Assembly: GCA_947483545.1 (NCBI GenBank)
Contig: CANKNP010000020.1
Span: forward strand, 1 to 27,419
Direction of reading: 5' to 3'
From: Deltaproteobacteria bacterium
Lineage (GTDB): Bacteria; Myxococcota; UBA796; SXON01
Length of the DNA stretch: 27,419 bases
Below, piece after piece: positions 1 through 5,603 of the stretch. Position numbers and translations under genes: made by a program. Under the pieces are notes generated by a model that was not told the DNA's origin, did not search any database, and worked only from the letters and a program-made list of their open reading frames with translations. How positions within the stretch are numbered: the stretch's first letter is position 1; each line of letters opens with the position of its first letter.

Positions 1-29
1 CCGTCTTCGGCGCCGGATGAGGGCTCCCC
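1..29 (-). repeat. Inverted, edge-truncated copy of the double-hairpin repeat
   Basis: Bases 14-24 (CGGATGAGGGC) are the exact reverse complement of bases 44-54, and the following CTCCCC is the reverse complement of the GGGGAG that opens the copies at 14493 and 20140. This is therefore the start of another copy of the same element facing the copy at 44-98; its remainder lies outside the window. Confidence 0.6.
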
Positions 30-43
30 GCGGATGTTGAGCG

Positions 44-98
44 GCCCTCATCCGCCCGCGAGTACACGGGCACCTTCTCCCGCAAGCGGGAGAAGGGG
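44..98 (+). repeat. Double-hairpin intergenic repeat, copy A
   Basis: The unit opens with GCCCTCATCCG and then forms two hairpins: GCCCG (54-58) with CGGGC (67-71), and CCTTCTCCCGC (73-83) with GCGGGAGAAGG (86-96) around an AA loop. Copies at 14493 and 20140 keep the same order of pieces but have different, still self-complementary, stems. It resembles the CCCTCATCC...CTTCTCCC...GGGAGAAGG elements common between genes in other proteobacteria. No gene is seen in 1-176. Confidence 0.75.
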
Positions 99-176
99 AG
101 AACCCCCGAAATCCGCCGCTGGGGAGGGAGGTCAAATGCCGCTAACCACGTTTCCCCGAACGCTGCTGGGGCGAGC

Positions 177-530
177 TTAGCCCGGCTTCGCCCTTGAAGG
201 CGTCCGCCGCTTCTTCGCCACCACCCCACCCCACGCCAACGCCACCAGCTCCTCGATCACCCCGTCGTCCACCCTGCTCAATCGCACCCCCACCGCCCCG
301 CCGTTCGTCGTCCAACCGCCGTAGCTGAAGAACGGTCCCGACTCTCCGCTTTGCATCAGCAGCTCTCCGACGCGCTCCGCCTCCGGGATCTTCACCATGG
401 CCTCGTCGTGGTCGGGCCGCAACGTCGCGAAGATCTTCTTGTTGGCGCGGAAGGATGCGCGGTCAAAGTGAGGCTCCTCGTGGCTCCCTGGCTGAGCGAG
501 GCAGAGAGCGCGAAATTCGGCGTGGGTCAT
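177..530 (-). CDS. MmcQ/YjbR family protein
   Basis: This 117-residue protein begins MTHAEFRALCLAQPGSHEEP and carries the family pattern: an N-terminal helix with a G/S-x-E-E-x-P-H/F turn, then a beta sheet with NKKIFATL and MVKIP strands, then a GGWTTNGG turn near residue 72. The family (DUF419, CyaY-like fold) is often called DNA-binding, but its cellular role is not established. The length matches the usual 110-120 residues and the basic tail is not conserved. The ATG has no Shine-Dalgarno sequence, but a TAGATC hexamer lies exactly 6 nt before it. The gene diverges from the lipoprotein operon 64 nt away. A second family member lies at 21409. Confidence 0.85.
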   Translation of the reverse strand: MTHAEFRALCLAQPGSHEEPHFDRASFRANKKIFATLRPDHDEAMVKIPEAERVGELLMQSGESGPFFSYGGWTTNGGAVGVRLSRVDDGVIEELVALAWGGVVAKKRRTPSRAKPG

Positions 531-536
531 GCCGCC

Positions 537-542
537 GATCTA
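537..542 (-). promoter_or_regulatory. Candidate -10 box for a leaderless YjbR transcript
   Basis: TAGATC on the minus strand is separated from the ATG at 530 by GGCGGC (6 nt), with no Shine-Dalgarno sequence between. One member of a pattern seen at many starts in this window; no clear -35 is visible. Confidence 0.35.
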
Positions 543-582
543 CCCCGCGGGGACGGCACACGCGGGGGGCGTTCGCCCGCGA

Positions 583-588
583 TACAAT
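583..588 (+). promoter_or_regulatory. Candidate -10 box, TACAAT, for the lipoprotein operon
   Basis: TACAAT lies 6 nt upstream of the GTG at 595, so transcription would begin at or next to the start codon. It is the best match to TANNNT in the window and supports the GTG at 595 over the upstream in-frame ATG at 529. No -35 is evident. Confidence 0.45.
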
Positions 589-594
589 GCCGGC

Positions 595-1698
595 GTGCGC
601 TCTTCCCTCTCGTTGTCCCTGCTCCTCGTCCTCGCGGCGTGTACCCCCGATTACGCGCTGAACGGCCAGCCGCCCGATGTCGATCCGGCCGATGTGACCG
701 AGTGCGGGTTCACGCCCGTCGAAGATGACAATGGGGAGACTGGCTTTTGGTCCTACGATTGCAACCCCGTGTTCACCACGACCGGGGAAGATTGGGCACC
801 CCAGATCGACAACACCGCATTCCTCGTCACCGAGGTGATGGGCCACCCCTTTTACCAACTCTGGTATACCGGGGTCGAAGATGGCGACACGGCGGACGGC
901 TGGAAGCTTGGGTACGCCGTCAGCCCCGAGGGAACGGATTGGGTCTCGGCCGAGGACAATCCGCTCTTGGAGTCGGATCCGGACGATTGGGACGGCTCGT
1001 CGATGGATGCGATGCAGGTGGTCTGGGACGCCGACACCGCCCAGTACGTGATGATCTACCAGGGTTTGAACTACGATATGAACAACCTGGGGATCGGCGT
1101 GCTGGGCAGCCCGGACGGGCTGAGCTGGACACCGCTCCCCCAAAACCCGGTCTACGATTTGATGCAGCCCGCGGCGGGGCTCGACGGGTGGTGCTGGCCG
1201 CTTGGGTTGGATTTGGGGCCGGTGGCCGGCTACACGGGCTATCTCGCGGGGTTTGACCAACAGGCGAACACATGCTCCGCCTACGAGTTGAACGCGGGCG
1301 ATCTGACCTCCTGGACGCCGTCCAGCGAGAGCGTGTTCGCAGCCGGACCCCAGGGCGCTTGGGACGACATGGGACAGACCTCGATCGCCATCGCGGAGCT
1401 CGACGGGACCGAGTACCTTTTCTACGTTGGATTTGGCGATTGGCGTGCGCAGGGCGGCTACCAGACCTCCCAGAACCAGTTCTTCGGCATGGCGACGAAG
1501 AACGCCGAGGGTCGCTGGGATCGGCGCGAGGACATCGTGCCTATCCATCGGACCGACCAGGGCAATGTCGGCACAGTGGCCGCTCGGACGGTCGGGAGCC
1601 GTGTGCATTTGTGGGTGACGGATGACTGGGACGGGCAGACCGCTGTCGGGTATTACGTGTTTGATCCGCTCGGCACGATGGCTGAGGAGGCGGAGTGA
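595..1698 (+). CDS. Lipoprotein with five-bladed glycosidase-like beta-propeller repeats
   Basis: The 367-residue protein starts with a signal peptide ending in the lipobox LVLAAC (lipidated Cys16), so it is probably anchored in an envelope membrane facing the periplasm or surface. The open frame could begin at the ATG at 529, but that would put about 22 residues before the signal sequence, so the GTG at 595 is chosen. The mature part repeats strand motifs typical of GH43/GH32/GH130-like five-bladed propellers (FYQLWYTG, YVMIYQG, LGIGVLGSPDGLSW, EYLFYVGFGDW), each pairing an aromatic inner strand with an S-P-D/E-G-x-x-W turn. I cannot identify the catalytic acids, so a glycan-binding or inactive role is possible. 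It is first in a coupled operon with two further lipoproteins. Confidence 0.8.
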   Translation: MRSSLSLSLLLVLAACTPDYALNGQPPDVDPADVTECGFTPVEDDNGETGFWSYDCNPVFTTTGEDWAPQIDNTAFLVTEVMGHPFYQLWYTGVEDGDTADGWKLGYAVSPEGTDWVSAEDNPLLESDPDDWDGSSMDAMQVVWDADTAQYVMIYQGLNYDMNNLGIGVLGSPDGLSWTPLPQNPVYDLMQPAAGLDGWCWPLGLDLGPVAGYTGYLAGFDQQANTCSAYELNAGDLTSWTPSSESVFAAGPQGAWDDMGQTSIAIAELDGTEYLFYVGFGDWRAQGGYQTSQNQFFGMATKNAEGRWDRREDIVPIHRTDQGNVGTVAARTVGSRVHLWVTDDWDGQTAVGYYVFDPLGTMAEEAE

Positions 1699-2858
1699 GG
1701 CCGCTCGCGTTGTTCCTCGCCGGATGCGGCAGCTTCGGGCTCGATGGCGCCATCAAGCCGGACGATAGCGGCTCCGGTGCCGTGACGATCGACGATGTGG
1801 ATCCCTCCTTCGGGCCCATCGACGGCGGAAACGCAGTGACGATCACGGGCACAGGGTTCGAGGGCACCATCACCGCCTCGTTTGGAGACTACGAGGTCTC
1901 CGCGGTCAAGTTGACGGATCTCACGATCGCGGTCACCGCGCCCGACGCGGGGGTCGAGGCTACGGTGGACCTGACGGTCACCTCGGATCTGGGCTCCGCA
2001 ACGCGATCCAACGGCTACCGATTTGGCGACGAGCCGCCGGACACCGGCTCCGGGGACAACGGTGGCGACAACGGTGGCGACAACGGCGGAGGGTCGGATG
2101 GCGTGGCTGGGCTCGTTGAATTCTCCTTGCTGCAGATCGCCTGTCCGGATTGTTTTGGGGTGACGTCGGAGTTGGACGTCAGCGCCACAGCGGCGTTTCA
2201 CGAGCCGGTGTCCGGGTCCTGGACCTCTTGGATCCCCTCCAGCGGGTCGTGCAGCAATTCGGTGAGCACCAATCCGCCGGCCTCGAATTACCTGGACGCT
2301 GGAAACTACGTCTATTTGCAGTCCGGGTCCCACACCATCGGCATGATCCTGACGAACGGGGACGGCGGGCCGGCGTATGAGGCCAGCGGCTTGGGGAACG
2401 ATGATTACGCCCGCACCGCGTTCTACGCGCTGGACATCTCGGGCGGCGATGACGTCGGCGCCGAGATCATCGAGAACGCGATGCTCACGCCGCAGGGATT
2501 TTCAGACGTGACCCCGTACGAGACGCTCTACTCCGACAGTCGCGACGCCTTCTCGGCCCGCATCTCGCGGAACGGCCAGGCGTTCACCTGGTCCCCCTCG
2601 GGCGGGACCGGGACCTTTCTCATCCTGATTGATGTTTACGACGGCCGCACCGGGACACCGCTGGGCTCGGGGTTGTGCGCCGGGCCGGACAACGGCACGA
2701 TGAACTTTCCCTCCAACGTCTTGAGCGGGTTCCCCTCCGGGAGCCTGCTCGCGGTCTATTTCTTGCGCTACCAGATTGAAACGCCCACCTTCGCCTCTGG
2801 CGCCACCTTGGAATCGGTTGCGCGCGTGGGCGTGTTGGGCACCGGGATCCTGCAATGA
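1695..2858 (+). CDS. IPT/TIG-domain lipoprotein
   Basis: This 387-residue protein has a very short signal peptide (MRPLALFLAGC, lipidated Cys11). Residues about 30-108 form an immunoglobulin-like IPT/TIG domain, recognisable from V-DPSFGPIDGGNAVTITGTGF, a central ASFGDYEV strand and a final SNGYRF. A Gly-Asp-Asn linker follows (three GDNGG units around residue 118), then about 250 residues of an unrecognised, probably beta-rich domain. The GTG start overlaps the upstream TGA as GTGA and has GAGGAGGCGGA just before it. It is second of three coupled lipoprotein genes. TIG domains in secreted bacterial proteins usually mediate protein or carbohydrate contacts; the C-terminal domain is unassigned. 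Confidence 0.8.
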   Translation: MRPLALFLAGCGSFGLDGAIKPDDSGSGAVTIDDVDPSFGPIDGGNAVTITGTGFEGTITASFGDYEVSAVKLTDLTIAVTAPDAGVEATVDLTVTSDLGSATRSNGYRFGDEPPDTGSGDNGGDNGGDNGGGSDGVAGLVEFSLLQIACPDCFGVTSELDVSATAAFHEPVSGSWTSWIPSSGSCSNSVSTNPPASNYLDAGNYVYLQSGSHTIGMILTNGDGGPAYEASGLGNDDYARTAFYALDISGGDDVGAEIIENAMLTPQGFSDVTPYETLYSDSRDAFSARISRNGQAFTWSPSGGTGTFLILIDVYDGRTGTPLGSGLCAGPDNGTMNFPSNVLSGFPSGSLLAVYFLRYQIETPTFASGATLESVARVGVLGTGILQ

Positions 2859-3112
2859 CCTATCGAATCGCGCTCTCGCTCCTGGCGTTGGTCATCGGTT
2901 GTGGCAAGGAGCTGCCTTGCGAATCGCTGTGCCAGACGTTGGTGATGGACTGCGACTTTGCGGCGTACCCGACCCTGGACAGTTGCATCGAGGGGTGCCT
3001 GTACGATGAGGAGCAGGGCGCCGACATTGAGGGCGAAAAGGTGTGTATGGAGGAGGCGGAATGTGACCCGATCGCGACGGTGGAGTGCGCGCGGGAGTTC
3101 AATCCGGAGTAG
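2855..3112 (+). CDS. Small cysteine-rich lipoprotein
   Basis: The 85-residue product has a signal peptide ending LALVIGC (lipidated Cys16), followed by eight more cysteines at 22, 26, 33, 44, 48, 64, 70 and 78, enough for four disulfides. The rest is acidic. Small Cys-rich lipoproteins of this kind are common in myxobacteria-like genomes and have no known function. The ATG overlaps the stop of the TIG lipoprotein as ATGA, so the three lipoproteins are probably made together in fixed proportion. Confidence 0.75.
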   Translation: MTYRIALSLLALVIGCGKELPCESLCQTLVMDCDFAAYPTLDSCIEGCLYDEEQGADIEGEKVCMEEAECDPIATVECAREFNPE

Positions 3113-3127
3113 GGGGCCAGCTGGAAC

Positions 3128-3147
3128 CTGGGATCACAAGATCCCAG
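3128..3147. terminator. Hairpin between convergent genes, possible bidirectional terminator
   Basis: CTGGGATC (3128-3135) pairs perfectly with GATCCCAG (3140-3147) around an ACAA loop, 15 nt after the lipoprotein operon stop, and it contains the stop codon of the convergent gene at 3134. There is no T-tract on either strand, so this is a weak call for intrinsic termination. Confidence 0.45.
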
Positions 3148-3445
3148 CCAGGTTGCTGATCGCGATCCGGCGCAGCTTGAGGTAACGGCCAGGGTCCGGG
3201 GTGTGCGCCCGAGCCCAGCGCGCCGTTCCTTCGGTCTCGCCGCCAAACGTCGCACGAAAATGGGTCGGCCACTCGTGCGCCCACGCGAGCACCCAGGCGC
3301 CCACGGCCTCGTGTACCCAAGGCTCCAGGTCCAACTGCGCGACTTCCCGCAGCGCCACCGCCATCTCCCCGGAGGTCGGCGGAGGGGCCCGCTCCGCGCG
3401 GATCGGGACCCCGGCGTTGCAGAGCGTTTGAAGGGCAGGGTGCAT
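3134..3445 (-). CDS. Small hypothetical protein
   Basis: The reading frame is open from 3763, but its upstream part overlaps the divergent nucleotidyltransferase gene and looks random. The ATG at 3445 gives a 103-residue protein starting MHPALQTLCNAGVPIRAER. It is tryptophan-rich (WVHEAVGAWVLAWAHEWP near residues 48-65), has no signal peptide or membrane segment, and I do not recognise the family. Its start is only 18 nt from the divergent ATG at 3464. No Shine-Dalgarno sequence is seen; TACGCT lies 8 nt upstream. Confidence 0.5.
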   Translation of the reverse strand: MHPALQTLCNAGVPIRAERAPPPTSGEMAVALREVAQLDLEPWVHEAVGAWVLAWAHEWPTHFRATFGGETEGTARWARAHTPDPGRYLKLRRIAISNLAGIL

Positions 3446-3463
3446 GCCGATACAGCGTAGCCC

Positions 3464-3703
3464 ATGGACCCGAAGTTCAACCACGACGCCGTGCGGGCCC
3501 TCGTGGAGGCCGCTGGCCGAGAGTTGACAGGCGATTGGCTGCCTGTCGGCGGTGCGGTTGCGGCCGTATGGTTCGAGAGCGGGCGTCTGACCGAGGATAT
3601 TGACCTGATCGGCATCCAAGGTGGGGCAGCGGACCGGCTCGCGCTGATGGAGTTCGCGGTCGGCAGACGGGACGCGCTGCTTCGGGCGTTGAACGGGGGG
3701 TGA
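3464..3703 (+). pseudogene. Truncated nucleotidyltransferase-fold protein
   Basis: The 79 residues carry the N-terminal half of a minimal nucleotidyltransferase domain: a helix, then LPVGGAVAAVWF with the paired glycines that bind the nucleotide phosphates, then RLTEDIDLIG with the metal-binding D-x-D, then an ALMEFAV helix. Families of this type (DUF6036 or AbiEii-like) normally run to 150 residues or more and have a third acidic residue in a later strand. Here the frame ends at ALLRALNGG, and no continuation is visible in the other forward frames before 3823. It is therefore probably a broken remnant, though a short active form cannot be excluded. TACAGC lies 7 nt before the ATG. A perfect dyad follows 57 nt after the stop. 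Confidence 0.6.
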
Positions 3704-3759
3704 GCAACGGGGCGGCGCCGTCGTGCCGCCGCTGCACATCGGGCGGGTGGGGGCACCCC

Positions 3760-3784
3760 ACAATTATGAGCCCCTCAGTTTTGT
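3760..3784. promoter_or_regulatory. 25-bp nested dyad, possible operator or element-end scar
   Basis: Two concentric pairs of half-sites are evenly spaced: ACAA (3760-3763) with TTGT (3781-3784), and TGAG (3767-3770) with CTCA (3774-3777), each separated by 3 nt. The core TGAGCCCCTCA and the following TTGTT-CAT recur at 24500-24522. The surrounding 3704-3823 is otherwise without features and is unusually AT-rich for this window. Confidence 0.4.
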
Positions 3785-3823
3785 TACATAGCTGGGGTTT
3801 GCCGAGCTGGGGTGGCCGACGCC

Positions 3824-4450
3824 CTACGGCCACAATCGACGATCCGGCAGGCTGAACGTGGGGTTCATCCATAGGTCGCAGGACTCCTCACCCTCTGCGA
3901 CCTGCCGCTTCCAGTCGACCGAGATCTGATCGCGCCCTCCGCCGTTGTTGCTGTAGAATCCGACCAACACCTCACGGAACCCCGTGACCTCGGGCGAAAA
4001 CGGCATGATGTAGTCCTCCGACGTCACCTCGACCCAGCCCTCCAGCTCCAAACGCAGGTCGCCTGCCCGGAGCTCGCCCGTCAACGCGAAGAAGCCCGAG
4101 GTGGCAGAGAGGCAGGTCGGGTCCGGGATGGGGACGGGGACGGCGCTCGTGCGGTCGTAGACGATGCACAGGTAGGGACCCGTGGTCGCGATGCTGAGGT
4201 GTGCCTCCGCGCCTTCCGCCGTGCAGAGCTCCTCAACCAGCGCACCGTACGGCGGGCCGCCGCGATGCGAGCTCGGCTCGACATCGCCACGCCACGCGCC
4301 GGTGAGGCCGTCCGTGATCCCCGGCCCCGCTTCGATAAAGTCCATCGGCTCAGGGCGCCGGGGGGCGAGACCACCACCAGTGTGGCACCCGACGAGGCCG
4401 TACAATGCCAGCAGCCGGACCAAGTTCCGGGCCAAGCCGCCCCCCCTCAA
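3824..4450 (-). CDS. Hypothetical lipoprotein
   Basis: The frame is open from 4681, but the signal peptide LARNLVRLLALYGLVGC places the true start near 4450. A TTG there overlaps the upstream stop as TTGA and gives 208 residues with lipidated Cys22; TTG codons at 4435 and 4423 are alternatives. The mature protein has Cys residues in ELCTAEG, YLCIVYD, PTCLSA and ESCDLW, suggesting two disulfides, and alternating beta-like strands (LRLELEGWVEV). I do not recognise the family. It is the last gene of the molybdenum hydroxylase operon, although it need not share its function. Confidence 0.65.
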   Translation of the reverse strand: MRGGGLARNLVRLLALYGLVGCHTGGGLAPRRPEPMDFIEAGPGITDGLTGAWRGDVEPSSHRGGPPYGALVEELCTAEGAEAHLSIATTGPYLCIVYDRTSAVPVPIPDPTCLSATSGFFALTGELRAGDLRLELEGWVEVTSEDYIMPFSPEVTGFREVLVGFYSNNGGGRDQISVDWKRQVAEGEESCDLWMNPTFSLPDRRLWP

Positions 4451-4674
4451 ACCACCCCCAAGTCCTTCACCAACCGCCCCGACAGCACAAAACACCCCCG
4501 CCCAGGCTGACAGTCCTCCGGACACGCCAACGCATCGTCCGTTCCCCACGCCTCGCCGGTCTGTACGCAGCTCCAAGGCACCTCGTTCCCGACCGCGGCA
4601 CGCTCCCACTCCGCCTGGGTCCACACCCGCTGGCCGTAGTAGCCCTTCCAACGCAGAGACTGACACAGCTTCAC
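4447..4674 (-). pseudogene. Short FGE/SUMF1-like fragment
   Basis: A 75-residue frame starts at a GTG that overlaps the upstream stop as GTGA. Its middle, RVWTQAEWERAAVGNEVPW, resembles the formylglycine-generating-enzyme hallmark R-L-P-T-E-A-E-W-E-x-A-A-R-G, and the preceding LCQSLRWKGYYGQ fits the helix before it. FGE domains are normally 200-280 residues, and the rest is missing; three later cysteines (CVQ, CPEDC) come before the stop. It is either a decayed FGE-like gene or a small independent protein. Clean 4-nt overlaps at both ends argue that it is still translated. Confidence 0.45.
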
Positions 4675-5603
4675 TGGGCACCCCCTTCGTCGATGCGACC
4701 CAACAGGTGTTTCACGAGGCCCGCCAAGAGCTGCACCTTGTACCTGGCAGGCTCTCGAATCGTCCGGCCCACACACTCGGCGGCGATCGCGGCCTCGACC
4801 GACTCGCCCGCGTTGATCCGCGTTTCGGCGACACGAAGCCGCATGGGCACCGCCGCGATGCCCCCCGCGCTGATGACGACGCCCTTGGCGGTCCGGCGGA
4901 CGGTAGCCTCGACGAGCGGCCACTCCGCCCAGACGCGCCCGATGGCCCGCCCGTAGGCGCTGCCCTCCGTTCCTGGATTCTCCAGATGGATCGCGTGCAA
5001 CAGCGTGCCCTCGGGGAGCTGATGGTCACGGCTGTCTTTGCCATCGCCGTACAGCACGTCGATGGGCCCGAGCACGCGGATGCCGCTGGGATCCTGGATG
5101 GAGACCATGGCGTCGTACGCCAGGAATGCGCAGCCGAGGGTGCTGGGGTGGACGGCGATGCAGGGGCCGGACTCGAACAGCGCGAGCCGGAGCGAATCCC
5201 CCTCGCGGGCGGGGCAGGAGGGGCCGCCGGCTTTCAGACAGTCATGCGAGAGGTCGGGGTGCCGGAAGTAGCTGCAACGATTGGCTTGGAGCAGGCTCCC
5301 GCCAACGGTGGCCATCGCGCGGATCTGGGGGGTCGCGAGGGTGCGCGCGGCCTCCAAGAGCCCGTTCCAAGGGGCAAGTTCGGCGGTGTCGAGGCGCGAG
5401 ACCTTGCAGAGCGCACCGATGTAGAGGCCGTTCGAGGGGTCGAAATTGTGGAAGTCACCGAGCGCTGTGGTCACGTCGCGCAGGTCCATCAGGTCCCCGT
5501 GGATGAGCCCGTTGCGGCGACGATCCTCGACATCCGTGCCGCCCGCGCGGAGCGTTCCCGTGTGACCGATCACGGCTTCCGGGGTCTTCGGGAACGTGAT
5601 CAT
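4671..5603 (-). CDS. Molybdenum hydroxylase FAD-binding subunit, PaoB/YagS-like
   Basis: This 310-residue protein is the FAD (PCMH-type) subunit of a xanthine-dehydrogenase-family enzyme and passes electrons between the iron-sulfur clusters and the acceptor. AGGTDVEDRRRNG (20-32) is the FAD pyrophosphate loop, and TPQIRAMATVGGSLLQANRC (91-110) matches the second FAD motif. Cysteines 110, 122, 130 and 148 lie in R-C-x-Y-F-R, D-C-L-K, S-C-P-A and G-P-C-I-A-V-H-P contexts like those of E. coli PaoB (YagS), which carries an extra [4Fe-4S] cluster, so the same cluster is inferred here. The ATG overlaps the stop of the catalytic subunit as ATGA. Confidence 0.9.
   Translation of the reverse strand: MITFPKTPEAVIGHTGTLRAGGTDVEDRRRNGLIHGDLMDLRDVTTALGDFHNFDPSNGLYIGALCKVSRLDTAELAPWNGLLEAARTLATPQIRAMATVGGSLLQANRCSYFRHPDLSHDCLKAGGPSCPAREGDSLRLALFESGPCIAVHPSTLGCAFLAYDAMVSIQDPSGIRVLGPIDVLYGDGKDSRDHQLPEGTLLHAIHLENPGTEGSAYGRAIGRVWAEWPLVEATVRRTAKGVVISAGGIAAVPMRLRVAETRINAGESVEAAIAAECVGRTIREPARYKVQLLAGLVKHLLGRIDEGGAQ

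Noticed and set aside
463..1608. 381-residue minus-strand open frame opposite the first lipoprotein
   Set aside because: Arg/Pro/Gly-rich antisense frame; the plus strand has a signal peptide, lipobox and operon context.
3464..3784. Toxin-antitoxin pair formed by 3134-3445 and the nucleotidyltransferase fragment
   Set aside because: The genes are divergent rather than in one operon, the nucleotidyltransferase is incomplete, and the small partner shows no HEPN or other antitoxin/toxin motif.
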